A stretch of 64,000 bases of DNA from an uncultured Parabacteroides sp. (GTDB lineage Bacteria; Bacteroidota; Bacteroidia; Bacteroidales; Tannerellaceae). The notes beneath the pieces were generated by a model. That model had not been told where the DNA came from and made no database searches. It saw only the letters and a list, made by a program, of their open reading frames with translations. This document shows positions 15,941-25,600 of the stretch, one piece after another. The stretch spans positions 273,574-337,573 of the forward strand of contig CAJTMR010000001.1 in the NCBI GenBank assembly GCA_910577325.1. Direction: 5' to 3'. The translations under genes and the position numbers were made by a program. The stretch's first letter is position 1. Each line of letters opens with the position of its first letter.

Positions 15941-18900
15941 TTATTCTCTGTGCGCCGATTCGTAAGCCATACGGTAGTTGTCAAACTCTTCCTGGTATTG
16001 CTTGTTGAATTCGGGGTTGTAATGTTTGTTGATTAACAATACTTGATTCAAAATCCGCATGTCTTGTAGCAGTTCTGCTTCTACAGATGACAGTTGCATC
16101 GGGTTCAGGCGGAAGTACCAGTTGATGTTACGTATCATGTTATCGGCAATGCCTGTAAATATTTCCGCCGCTTTCTCTTTCTGGCCCAACACGTAATATA
16201 GCTCTCCGGTTGAAAGGGCCGTATAGTCGAGCGGGACATTTTCCGGCGGTAGCACCTGCATACATTTGTCCAATACTTCCAGTGCCTTGTCGTTCTTGCC
16301 TTCTTTCACCAATGCCTCTGCCAGGCTGTTGAACAGCATCATGCGGTAGCTCTTGCACATGCGCATTACATTTTCGTCGATGTAAACGCCCGGTTTATCC
16401 ACGCCACCCCATTTGAACTTGTTCATCACGTTGTCGTACATCTTGTCGGTGTTGACAGCCTTGTTGGCGTTTTTCGGAACGATCTGGTAAGCAAGACCGG
16501 TTTGTTCGAAGTAGCCGTCCAGGTTGATGAACTGATCCGGGTTGACTGTGATCGCGTAGTACATCGGACGTTCGAAGTTGTTGGTCTGCAACATGTCGAG
16601 GATCGTCAATTCCTGTTTGCCCAAGGCGTTCTTTCCGGCGAGGTTGATCATCATCCGCTCTACCATACCTTCTGTTTTGCCACCCAGGATTTTGGCTCCG
16701 CGGGCAGAGTCGACTTTGTAGTACAGTTTGTCGGCCGGGATATAATCCAGTTCCTGGTTGATACCCGGAATCTTTTTGAACTTCGGATCGTCGCTGCGGA
16801 CAAAGTTCAGGGCCGTGTTCAGGTCGATCGAGTCTTTTGTCAGCGGAAAAACGTATGCTGCATCGCGGGTTCCCTGTATATACTGGTCGCGTGTCCAGGT
16901 GATCGGCAGCGGAGCGGACTCGTAAGCCTGTTTCTTCATCTGGTCGATGTACCAGTCTGTTTGCAGGTAGCTGGTGTTGCATACGCGGACATCGGTACGG
17001 ACACCTTCTACCTCTTGAGCATACCACAAGGGGAATGTGTCGTTATCGCCGTTGGTGAAGATGATGGCGTTCGGCTCGCAGGATTCCAGATAGTTGGAGC
17101 CGAAATCACGACAGACATAGCGGCCTGAACGGTCGTGGTCGTCCCAGTTCTGTCCGGCCATCTGGATCGGTATGAACAGACACAGAACAGTTGCCACCGA
17201 TCCGGCGATGACCGGATTCAGTTTGCCGTATCGTTCGAGTCCTTTTGCCAGTGCCGCGACACCGAATCCGATCCAGATACAGAACGCATAGAACGATCCG
17301 GCATACGCATAGTCTCGTTCGCGCGGCTGGTACGGCGTTTGGTTCAGGTACAACACGATAGCCAGGCCGGTCATGAAGAACAGGAAGAAGGTCACCCAGA
17401 AGCTTTGGATTCCTTTCTGTCCCGAATAAGCCTGGAACAGCAAACCTAAAATACCTAATAGCAACGGCAGCATATAATAGACATTGTGCCCTTTATTGTT
17501 GATAATGTCGAACGGCATGTCTTCTTGCGGTCCTACCAGTATTTCGTCGATAAACGGAATGCCGGTAATCCAGTTGCCGTTCAGCACTTCCCCATTCCCC
17601 TGGATGTCATTCTGACGGCCGGAGAAGTTCCACATGAAGTAACGCCAGTACATGAAGTTCACCTGGTAGGAGAAGAAGAACTTCAGGTTTTCCGCGAAGG
17701 TCGGTTTCATGACGCTTTTCATCTCTCCGCAATAGTTGTATTTCACCGGCTGGCCTTTTACCTGTGCCCAATCCTTGTAGGCTTGGATATGGCGCGGGTC
17801 GGAACTATACATACGTGGGAAGAGCATGTTCAGTTCGTCGATATATTTGTACTCCTGATCGATGCGGGAGACATAATAACGATCTTTCTCGTTCTTGTCC
17901 TTCTTGATCACGCGGCTCCAGGTCGGTTCGCCTTCAGTCGTGACAGGTACGCAACTTCCGCCTTGGTTTTCGCGTTGTACTTCCGATACGTAGGTCTGTC
18001 CGTAAAGTAGAGGGGTCTTGCCATACTGTTCGCGTGCCAGATAGGTACGCAGCGTGAAGATATCGCTTGGCGCGTTTTGGTTCATAGGCGTGTCGGCCGT
18101 CGCACGGATCAGTGTCAGGGCATACGAAGAATAGCCCACTACGACAACCATCAGGCAGACCAGGACCGTATTCAGCGTCTTGATATCCACCTTTTCGCTC
18201 TTGAACAGGTAAAGGCTCAATGCTGCCGTCAGGATAACCGCCAACACGTATCCCCTTCCGATAAACGGAATGCCGATCAATACGACCGACAGGATAAAAG
18301 CAATCTTCATGCGTGCCGGACGGATCTCGTCGCGCATGGTTTCACGGATGGCCCAGATCAATACGCCTGCCACGATGATCACGTATGCAAACACGCCGGA
18401 ATTGTAAGGCATACCCAAGACATTGACAAACAACAGTTCGAAATAGCCGCAAACCTCGACCAGCCCTTGTACGACGCCGTACATCATCAAGGCAACGATG
18501 GCGAAGGAAACGAGCAGGGCAACCAACGTACCCTTCATCGTCGGGTCCGGGAATTTCTTATAGTAATATACCAGCACGATAGCCGGGATACACAACAAGT
18601 TCAGCAAATGGACACCGATACTCAACCCCATCAGGTAAGCGATCAATACGATCCAGCGGTCTGCATGCGGTTTGTCGGCAACGGCTTCCCATTTCAGGAT
18701 CAGCCAGAAAACGACGGCCGTAAAGAGCGATGAATAGGCGTAGACTTCCCCTTCCACGGCACTGAACCAGAATGTATCACTGAATGTATAAGCCAGTGCT
18801 CCGACCAGGCCGCTACCCATGATGGTGATCATCTGGCCTAAAGACGCTTCTTCTTCGTCTTTCACTATGATCTTGCGTGCAAGGTGAGTGATACTCCAGA

Positions 18901-19180
18901 AAAGGAACAGGATCGTCAGCCCGCTAAACAGGGCAGACATCGTATTCACCATCTTTGCCACTGTAGACGGGTCGGATGCAAGTTGTGTGAACAGGTTGGC
19001 CGTCAACATAAAGAACGGTGCGCCGGGCGGGTGTCCTACTTCCAGTTTGTAAGCTGAAGAAATGAACTCACCGCAATCCCAGAAACTGGCAGTGGGTTCG
19101 ATAGTCATCAAATAAACGGTTGAAGCGATCGCAAAAACGATCCAGCCCAACACGTTGTTGATCAATTTATACTTTCCCAT
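15941..19180 (-). CDS. DUF2723 membrane protein, GT-C-like
   Basis: A 1079-residue protein with about a dozen membrane segments in the first 680 residues and a large soluble C-terminal region. The N-terminus shows the family hallmark YLMTIEPTASFWDCGEFISS then LEVGHPPGAPFFMLT, where the Asp/Glu pair corresponds to the catalytic acidic loop of GT-C glycosyltransferases such as protein O-mannosyltransferases. GDNDTFPLWYAQEVEGVRTD lies at about residue 712. Residues about 985-1050 contain TPR-like helices (KALEVLDKCMQVLPPENV). DUF2723 proteins are nearly universal in Bacteroidales and are suspected glycan or protein glycosyltransferases; no substrate is shown here. First gene of the operon with a NodB deacetylase, queG and an S37 peptidase. 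A -7-like element TACCTTTG lies on the minus strand at 19251-19244. Confidence 0.87.
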   Translation of the reverse strand: MGKYKLINNVLGWIVFAIASTVYLMTIEPTASFWDCGEFISSAYKLEVGHPPGAPFFMLTANLFTQLASDPSTVAKMVNTMSALFSGLTILFLFWSITHLARKIIVKDEEEASLGQMITIMGSGLVGALAYTFSDTFWFSAVEGEVYAYSSLFTAVVFWLILKWEAVADKPHADRWIVLIAYLMGLSIGVHLLNLLCIPAIVLVYYYKKFPDPTMKGTLVALLVSFAIVALMMYGVVQGLVEVCGYFELLFVNVLGMPYNSGVFAYVIIVAGVLIWAIRETMRDEIRPARMKIAFILSVVLIGIPFIGRGYVLAVILTAALSLYLFKSEKVDIKTLNTVLVCLMVVVVGYSSYALTLIRATADTPMNQNAPSDIFTLRTYLAREQYGKTPLLYGQTYVSEVQRENQGGSCVPVTTEGEPTWSRVIKKDKNEKDRYYVSRIDQEYKYIDELNMLFPRMYSSDPRHIQAYKDWAQVKGQPVKYNYCGEMKSVMKPTFAENLKFFFSYQVNFMYWRYFMWNFSGRQNDIQGNGEVLNGNWITGIPFIDEILVGPQEDMPFDIINNKGHNVYYMLPLLLGILGLLFQAYSGQKGIQSFWVTFFLFFMTGLAIVLYLNQTPYQPRERDYAYAGSFYAFCIWIGFGVAALAKGLERYGKLNPVIAGSVATVLCLFIPIQMAGQNWDDHDRSGRYVCRDFGSNYLESCEPNAIIFTNGDNDTFPLWYAQEVEGVRTDVRVCNTSYLQTDWYIDQMKKQAYESAPLPITWTRDQYIQGTRDAAYVFPLTKDSIDLNTALNFVRSDDPKFKKIPGINQELDYIPADKLYYKVDSARGAKILGGKTEGMVERMMINLAGKNALGKQELTILDMLQTNNFERPMYYAITVNPDQFINLDGYFEQTGLAYQIVPKNANKAVNTDKMYDNVMNKFKWGGVDKPGVYIDENVMRMCKSYRMMLFNSLAEALVKEGKNDKALEVLDKCMQVLPPENVPLDYTALSTGELYYVLGQKEKAAEIFTGIADNMIRNINWYFRLNPMQLSSVEAELLQDMRILNQVLLINKHYNPEFNKQYQEEFDNYRMAYESAHRE

Positions 19181-19590
19181 ACTATGTATAAAATGTAATA
19201 ATTAATTGTCTTAACTCTGTATCCTCACACGGACAGCCGGCCGCAAAGGTAAGCATTTACGTTTAATACCAACGCCCTGATATGCTATAAATTGTGTGGA
19301 AGAGATTAGAAATATATTAAAAGAATCCGTTGAATGACAGTCTGAAATCTGATAATTTGCCGACATTCGGATGACAACAAACCCTTTGTATACACTTCCG
19401 GTTGCATGGGTATGCGTTTCAAATTTCATAGGCATGCGTTTGTAGGCTCATGCCGTGGTTTTCCCGGACGATCCGGAAACAAACAGGTAATGAGTGTCGG
19501 GAAAAAGCCCTTCCTCGTTTCAAAAAGACAAAACGGAAAGGAGGGCTTTTTTCTGCTGAAGTAGGAAAAAGGGTGGATTATTGTTGTCTT
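19181..19590. other. intergenic region with promoter-like and terminator-like sites
   Basis: Both flanking genes are on the minus strand. Near the DUF2723 start is a minus-strand TACCTTTG (19251-19244), a good -7 element without a clear -33 partner, giving a leader of about 60 bases. At 19502-19552 an imperfect inverted repeat (AAAAAGCCCTTCCT... GGAGGGCTTTTTT) with A/T runs on both sides looks like a bidirectional intrinsic terminator for the beta-barrel gene ending at 19591. Between them I see no coding sequence. Confidence 0.5.
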
Positions 19591-20262
19591 TTATTTGACG
19601 ACAAACGGGATGTACACCGATAACATCAAATCGGACAAATGCCCCCGGCGTCCGAGTGCTGGACCGTCGTTGAAGTGCTTCAGCGTGTTCAGGCAACCAT
19701 ATTGATAGGACAGTCCTAATTCGCAATGTTTGCTCAACCGGTAGCCTGCTTTGGCCATCACGGAGAGGTCGAATACGGCTTGCGGTTGTACATATAATGT
19801 CGGAGTTACGCCTAATCCGAAATGGAATTTGTCGGTGAGGCGATAGTTCCAACTGGCGGCAATGGAGATCGGCATGATAAAATCAGTAAAACTTTCTCCG
19901 GGTGGGATGACATAGTCTCCTTCCGGTATTTTATCAATATCTCCAAGAAGAAGTGCTTTGTATTTGTAAACTTGCATCCATTGAAAACCGACAGTTGCAT
20001 CCAAGTCGATAAAATACTTTTGATTTGTCAAAAAACGAAATCGATAGCCAAGCATTCCATTCGCTTTCACATCATTATTATATCCATAATGAGGAGTTGT
20101 CATATACACTGCGCCATCGTGCATCGGAAATCCGACACCGCCACCGACCAATAAACCGTGCTCGGTTTGAGCGAATACAGTTGTTGAAAAGAATAATAGG
20201 ATATAAAATATATTTTTCATTAATAACGAACATACTGTTGCACTAAATAAAATTTTTTTCAT
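19591..20262 (-). CDS. putative outer-membrane beta-barrel protein
   Basis: 223 residues if begun at 20262, or 209 from the ATG at 20220 (MKNIFYILLFFSTTVFAQ), which gives the cleaner signal peptide with cleavage after FAQ; I cannot decide between them because neither has a strong ribosome site. The mature part is a chain of amphipathic strands: LLVGGGVGFPMHDGAVY, GMLGYRFRFL, FIDLDATVGFQW, ISIAASWNYRL, KFHFGLGVTPTLYV, VMAKAGYRL, ELGLSYQYG and a terminal LSDLMLSVYIPFVVK. This is typical of an 8- to 10-stranded outer-membrane barrel. It lies 18 bases after the DUF3244 gene and is probably co-transcribed with it from the promoter at 20658-20689. No enzyme motif; role unknown. Confidence 0.7.
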   Translation of the reverse strand: MKKILFSATVCSLLMKNIFYILLFFSTTVFAQTEHGLLVGGGVGFPMHDGAVYMTTPHYGYNNDVKANGMLGYRFRFLTNQKYFIDLDATVGFQWMQVYKYKALLLGDIDKIPEGDYVIPPGESFTDFIMPISIAASWNYRLTDKFHFGLGVTPTLYVQPQAVFDLSVMAKAGYRLSKHCELGLSYQYGCLNTLKHFNDGPALGRRGHLSDLMLSVYIPFVVK

Positions 20263-20280
20263 TGTAATATTGTTTTTAAA

Positions 20281-20634
20281 TTAGATTTTACCATAGATTG
20301 AATTTACCCCATCTGTAATGGATACAATAGTACCTTCTTTCACTTCCTCATCCAAAGAAATGACAACCGAAGGCTTTGTCACTACAGATTGGTTATACAC
20401 TACTTCTCCCATTGAATTTGTCACAGTCACTTGAACTGTACCTAAATTGGTGGAGAACTCCAACAACAAATCTTTGTTATTGTCTTCAAGCCATCCGTGG
20501 ATGGGTAATGTGGAAGTGATTGATTTGGTACCCTTTTCCCATTTACCATCCATTTTGACCTCCTTTTTCGCAAAACAAGGAGTTGATAATGCCAATATTA
20601 AAATCAGGCATCCTAATTTTTGTGATGTTTTCAT
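20281..20634 (-). CDS. DUF3244 family secreted protein
   Basis: 117 residues with a signal peptide (MKTSQKLGCLILILALSTPC then FAKK; the Cys20 context is not a good lipobox). The mature 95 residues form a single beta-sandwich-like domain: LPIHGWLEDNNKDLLLEFST, GTVQVTVTNSMGEVVYNQSV, VVISLDEEVKEGTIVSITDG. This is the pattern of DUF3244, a small Bacteroidales secreted domain with an fn3-like fold and no known function. It is preceded by a textbook promoter and two direct repeats, so its expression is probably under a specific activator. It leads a two-gene unit with the beta-barrel gene and sits next to the TPR/HTH sensor gene at 20816-22495, the best local candidate for that control. Confidence 0.8.
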   Translation of the reverse strand: MKTSQKLGCLILILALSTPCFAKKEVKMDGKWEKGTKSITSTLPIHGWLEDNNKDLLLEFSTNLGTVQVTVTNSMGEVVYNQSVVTKPSVVISLDEEVKEGTIVSITDGVNSIYGKI

Positions 20635-20657
20635 ATACGTTGATTATTATTTGGTGA

Positions 20658-20689
20658 CAAATGTAGATGGAAATACCGAAAGTGGCAAA
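20658..20689 (-). promoter_or_regulatory. Bacteroidetes promoter of the DUF3244 gene
   Basis: On the minus strand TTTG (20689-20686) is followed 20 bases later by TACATTTG (20665-20658), an exact match to TTTG-N19-21-TAnnTTTG. Transcription would start near 20650, giving a leader of about 16 bases before the ATG at 20634. Confidence 0.75.
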
Positions 20690-20703
20690 AACGCGTAAAA
20701 AGT

Positions 20704-20734
20704 GTATGGACAATATCCTTTTTTGTATGGACAA
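20704..20734 (-). promoter_or_regulatory. two direct repeats GTATGGACAA, possible activator site
   Basis: GTATGGACAA occurs at 20704-20713 and again at 20725-20734, a period of 21 bases, which is two DNA turns. They lie 15-45 bases upstream of the -33 element of the DUF3244 promoter, the normal place for an activator bound as a tandem dimer. A third core, TATGGACA, is at 20798-20805, close to the end of the TPR/HTH gene. Read on the minus strand the repeat is TTGTCCATAC. Confidence 0.6.
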
Positions 20735-20815
20735 GGTTGATGTAAAATATTGATAATCAATATGGCAAAAATTATAAGAGACCTGTTTGTAAAATAATAT
20801 GGACAGTACTATTTT

Positions 20816-22495
20816 TTATATTTTCAAGGTTTGATCGATGATGAACATGCTGATATTCACTTCTTTATTCACAATGCAGAGTTTTTGCCGAGTCCTAAGT
20901 CTGCGTTTATTTGCCGAGTCCACAGTCAGTCCCAATAACAAGGCTTCCGTTTTCAAGCTGAGGTTGAAGAAACTGAGATAACAAGTTTCAATATCCGTAG
21001 GTGTCAAAGTGCCTATGGCTTTTTCTATTGCGACTGTCCAATCCGGACAAGCATCATCAACCAGTTTTCGGATATGAACCCAGTCTTGCTTGGTCAGTTT
21101 TTGTGTTGTTCCTGATTTGCCCGTTTGTCCACGTAATTTCAACTCTTGTGAAAGCGGAGAATGAAGCAACTTGTCGCATTTTAAAAAAATAATCGCCTTT
21201 CGTGCTTCCTTTTCTTGCTCTTTCAAATACATGATTTCATTATTGTCGTTTAACGTGATTTTTTCTTTTTCTTTGATCTTTTCATTCAAACAGGTCAATT
21301 GCCATTCTTTTTCATTTAACAGTATTTGTTGCCGATGGAGTTTTGTCAATCTTTTTCGGTCCTTATTTTGAAAAAACAGAGTGGCAAACAGACAAAGCAT
21401 GACAGAGGCTATTAATAATTTGTATAAGGAAATACGTAGTTTTCGGTTTTCCTTGATGGCAGAATATAAATTATGCCGTTTTTCAGCATCAATGATATCG
21501 ACTTGCTTTTGGCTATCATACAATGATTCTTTTGCTTCGTAACATTGTTCGAGATATTGAAAAGCCTTGGGAATATCATTTGCCTCTTTTTCGATTAAAT
21601 ATCCCATATACAACCGGTCAGAAGGCGTATAAAGATTATCGGTTGGACAATCTGCCTTTTCCAGATAATAACGGGCAGAATCCAACATCTCGTTACGATA
21701 ATAGAGGTAGCTTAATGCTAAATTATTAGGTCCCGAATTTGTTTTCCCATAAGAAGAACTTCTCTGATAAGATTTTTTTGCCTTTTCTAATTCTCCCATC
21801 GACTCGTAAACATTCCCTAATCCATTTGCAATCGAAGATATCCCGACCGAATCTTTCATTGTCGTAATGATCGAATCCGCTTTCAACATTAGGTTGAGCG
21901 CAAGAGATAAAGAGTCGTCGGATATCCATGTTTTGCTGATGTCCCGTAAAGCAAAGGCATAGCTCCGTTCATTGTGTGCTTTTTTAAAGAATCTGGCAGC
22001 TTCTTCATACATCCGTCGTTCTTCGGAACGTTGTCTGGTATATTCGTAAAGATCTGCCATATAGCTGCAAATGTATCCAGTTATGTTGTATAATTGTTTT
22101 TCTTTAGTTAGTTCCAATGCCTCCAAATAGACTTCGGATGCAGGAATAAACAATTTGTCTTCTACATATGAACGTCCCAAGTATAGTCCGATCCAAGCTT
22201 GTTGCTCTGTCGAACCATGGTGTTTATACCATTTTTTTGCACGGTGCAATTGGATCGTATAAGCCATATCATTCGACGTCTTGTCCGCCGCCTTGCAAAA
22301 CAGCATGCACCAACGGGCGAACTGCCGTTCGTTCAGTTTGTCAGGCAATTCTATCCCTTCCAGTATCATGTAAGCACTGTCCGGGTTTGACACTAATAGC
22401 ATTTCCGCCCGGTCCATCCGTTCCGTCGCTTCCCGATTTTCCCGGCAGGAGAAAAAGAGAATGGATAAGAAAGCGAGTAGGAATATGTTTTTCAT
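20816..22495 (-). CDS. TPR lipoprotein/membrane sensor with cytosolic HTH-like domain
   Basis: 559 residues. MKNIFLLAFLSILFFSC gives an SpII lipobox (Cys17). Residues about 20-345 are helical TPR repeats (DRAEMLLVSNPDSAYMILEG, ALRDISKTWISDDSLSLALN, ANGLGNVYESMGELEKAKKS). One membrane span, YKLLIASVMLCLFATLFF, is near 362-379, then a charged coiled coil (HRQQILLNEKEWQLTCLNEK), and a C-terminal domain (QDWVHIRKLVDDACPDW, TDIETCYLSFFNLSLKTEAL) ending in a possible DNA-binding helix, VDSANKRRLRTRQKL. This resembles the DUF6377/LuxR-like sensors of Bacteroidales that pass an envelope signal to DNA without a kinase. The minus-strand -7-like TATCTTTG is at 22534-22527. Probable regulator of the adjacent DUF3244 unit, by position only. 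Confidence 0.75.
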   Translation of the reverse strand: MKNIFLLAFLSILFFSCRENREATERMDRAEMLLVSNPDSAYMILEGIELPDKLNERQFARWCMLFCKAADKTSNDMAYTIQLHRAKKWYKHHGSTEQQAWIGLYLGRSYVEDKLFIPASEVYLEALELTKEKQLYNITGYICSYMADLYEYTRQRSEERRMYEEAARFFKKAHNERSYAFALRDISKTWISDDSLSLALNLMLKADSIITTMKDSVGISSIANGLGNVYESMGELEKAKKSYQRSSSYGKTNSGPNNLALSYLYYRNEMLDSARYYLEKADCPTDNLYTPSDRLYMGYLIEKEANDIPKAFQYLEQCYEAKESLYDSQKQVDIIDAEKRHNLYSAIKENRKLRISLYKLLIASVMLCLFATLFFQNKDRKRLTKLHRQQILLNEKEWQLTCLNEKIKEKEKITLNDNNEIMYLKEQEKEARKAIIFLKCDKLLHSPLSQELKLRGQTGKSGTTQKLTKQDWVHIRKLVDDACPDWTVAIEKAIGTLTPTDIETCYLSFFNLSLKTEALLLGLTVDSANKRRLRTRQKLCIVNKEVNISMFIIDQTLKI

Positions 22496-22672
22496 ACGTA
22501 TGGGAACTGTTGTTTTGTTTGCCTTACAAAGATACGCAAATTAATAAACATTTCATTTGATAAGAGTTGTCAAGATAGTATTTTGCTCACCTGAATATGC
22601 ATATCATGCAAATATTCTTATCTTTGTGTGGAGGAACGAGAATACTATTTTATTAGTTTGTATAAATAAGAT

Positions 22673-25600
22673 ATGAAAAAGCTGCTATTGTTGTTGTGTT
22701 TTGTATTCATACACCAAGTGGTCTATCCTGTTTATTTTAAACATCTTGGTATGAGTGACGGTTTGTCGCAGGTCTCTGTTATGTCGATTTATCAGGACCG
22801 TTTGGGGCGCATGTGGTTCGGTACGCGCGAAGGTGTCAGTATCTATGACGGGGAACGGATGCGGGTGTATAAAGGTTGGGAGAACGTGGACCCGGAAAGC
22901 TCTATAAATGTTTTACTCGGACATGAATGCGATCATCTCACCGGGAACAGGCAAGGGGATATTTTCTTTAGGACCTGCGATTCGTTGGTGAGGTATGATA
23001 TCCGGGAAGAGAAATTTCATGTCGTCGGCGGTTGTAGGGCGAAAACGGTTACTTCGGCAAATGGAGATGTATGGACGGGGTATGAAGATATGATCTGCCG
23101 CTATGATGAAAAAGGAGATAGCCTGCAACTTTATGTAAAGACAAACACCCCCGGAGGTATATCCGGCCTGCTGATTTCGGAGAAAAAGATTTGGATCGGG
23201 ACTTATGAAGGCCTGTATGTGATTGAGGAGGATAAAAAAGTCCGTTGTCTGATTGACGGACCTGAGTTTTACCGTTTATTTGAAAGTTCTACGGGCGAGA
23301 TATGGGCCGGTTGCCGTACCGGCGGCCTGTACAGGATCACGCAAGACGAGCGGATCATCTGGTATTCGGAGAGCAATCCCTCACCTTTCCACATAGAAAA
23401 CAGCCAAATACGGGGCTTTGCCGAAGACCGGTTTGGGAATATCTGGTTCGGTACTTTTATGGGACTGCATAAATATAACCCTTATACGGATCGGTTTACG
23501 GTATATCAACAGGATCATTTGCCGGGTAGCCTGTCGCACTCTTCTGTTTTTTCCGTTTATATAGATGCGCAGGAGACGATATGGGTCGGCACTTATTATG
23601 GAGGTGTGAACTATTTTAATGCGGAAAGGGAAATATTCGCCCATTATACGGACAATCCTTTGCGAAAGGAATGCCTGAACTATTCGTTCGTCGGGAATCT
23701 GGCGGAAGATAACGATGGCAACATCTGGATTTGCACCGAAGGGGGCGGATTGAACTTCATGGATCGCAAGACACGAACCTTTAAATACTTCACTGCCGGT
23801 CACCGTAATTCCGTATTGCAGAATAACCTGAAGTGCATTGCGTATGACGGGAAACGGGACCGATTGTATATCGGCACGCATCACGGAGGACTTACCCGCT
23901 ACGATATAAAGACAGGTTTTTTTCATAACTATCTGGATGATTACAGGGAAGGAGATATAAAGCCGGACGGTATCATCTTCCATACGATGATTCATAACGA
24001 TAGATTGTATGTAAGCGCGATGAACGGAACTTTTGTGATGGATCTCGATACGGACCGGTTCCAATGGATATGCAGGAACGCCCAGAGCTTTACGATCGAC
24101 AGGGAAGAGAATCTATGGATTTTGATCGGGACTTCCTTATACAGGATAGAGCTGGCCTGTCCGGATAACCAGAAACATTATGCTTTGCCCCGTTATGGAA
24201 TCCGGTTCGAACCGAAACGGATTATGACTACCCGGGACGGGGATATCTATTTCGTGGTTTTGGGAGGCGGCTTGTACCGGTATGACAAACAGACCGATTC
24301 TTTTATCCATTATTCGCAGGAAAGCGGGCATCTGTTGAGCAATTATTGTTATAATGTCGCAGAGACCAATTCGGAAGAGTTGTTGGTGACCAGTGATAAG
24401 GGTGTTACCTTTCTGAATCCTTTCAGCGGAAGTACCCGGTTTGCGACGTTGGGAGCGAACCTGCCGATCACATCCATTGCGGATGGCTGCGGCATTCTGG
24501 TGTGCCGGAACAATGAACTCTTTGTCGGAGGGAATGACGGACTGACCTCTTTTTACCGGGAGGATCTCGATAAGACGGAAAAGAATTACTCCTTATATTT
24601 TTCAGAGCTGTATATTCATAATAAGAGAATCTATCCGGGAGCCGTTTCGGGAGGCATATTGGAGGAGGCTTTTCCTTTCAGCAAATCGATCCGGTTGAAC
24701 TACAAGCAAAACAACCTGATTATAAACTTCGCCACAACCAATTATATCGATATCCAGAAAAATAATGAATATCAATACCGGTTAGTCGGTTTTGACGATG
24801 ATTGGGTTTCCACCTCTTCTTCCAGTATTTATTATACGAACCTGGACCCCGGTAAATATACTTTGTTGGTCCGTGAAAAGAATCTGTCCCAACACTTGAT
24901 GAACCACCGTGAAATTTCTCTGGATATCCAGATTGCCCAACCCTGGTATAAAACGGGTTGGGCGTGGACACTATATGTCCTGACTGTTTTTATGATCACT
25001 TATCTGACTGTACGGATTCTAAATGCCCGGCGCAAATTGGCGCTGTCTCTTGAAAAGGAACGGGAAGAGAAGGAGCGTAACGAGGAGTTGAACCAGGCGA
25101 AACTACGCTTCTTTACCAATATCAGCCATGAGTTCAGGACGCCGCTGACGCTTATTATCAGTCAGATAGATATGCTTTTTCAGAGTTCATCCCTTCCTCC
25201 GACCTTGTATAACCGGATTATTAAGATCAGCAAGAATGCCAACCGGATGCGGAATATGATTTCCGAGTTGTTGGAATTCCGGAAATTAGAGCAGAATTAT
25301 GTCTCGTTGCATGTTTGCGAACAGAACCTGATTCCGTTTCTGAAAGATATTTATCTTTCCTATTGCGAGCTGGCGGCCCAGCAATCCATTACATTTGATT
25401 TTCAGCATGCAGAGGAGAATCTATTGTTATGGTTTGATTCCAATCAGTTGCAGAAAGTGTTTTACAATCTTTTGTCAAACGCTTTTAAATATACGAAGCC
25501 GGGAGGTACGATAGAATTGCATGTGTCTTCGGATGGGAATGAGACCCGTATAAAAGTGATCGATACGGGGATCGGGCTTTCGCCGGATGACGTCTCGCAT

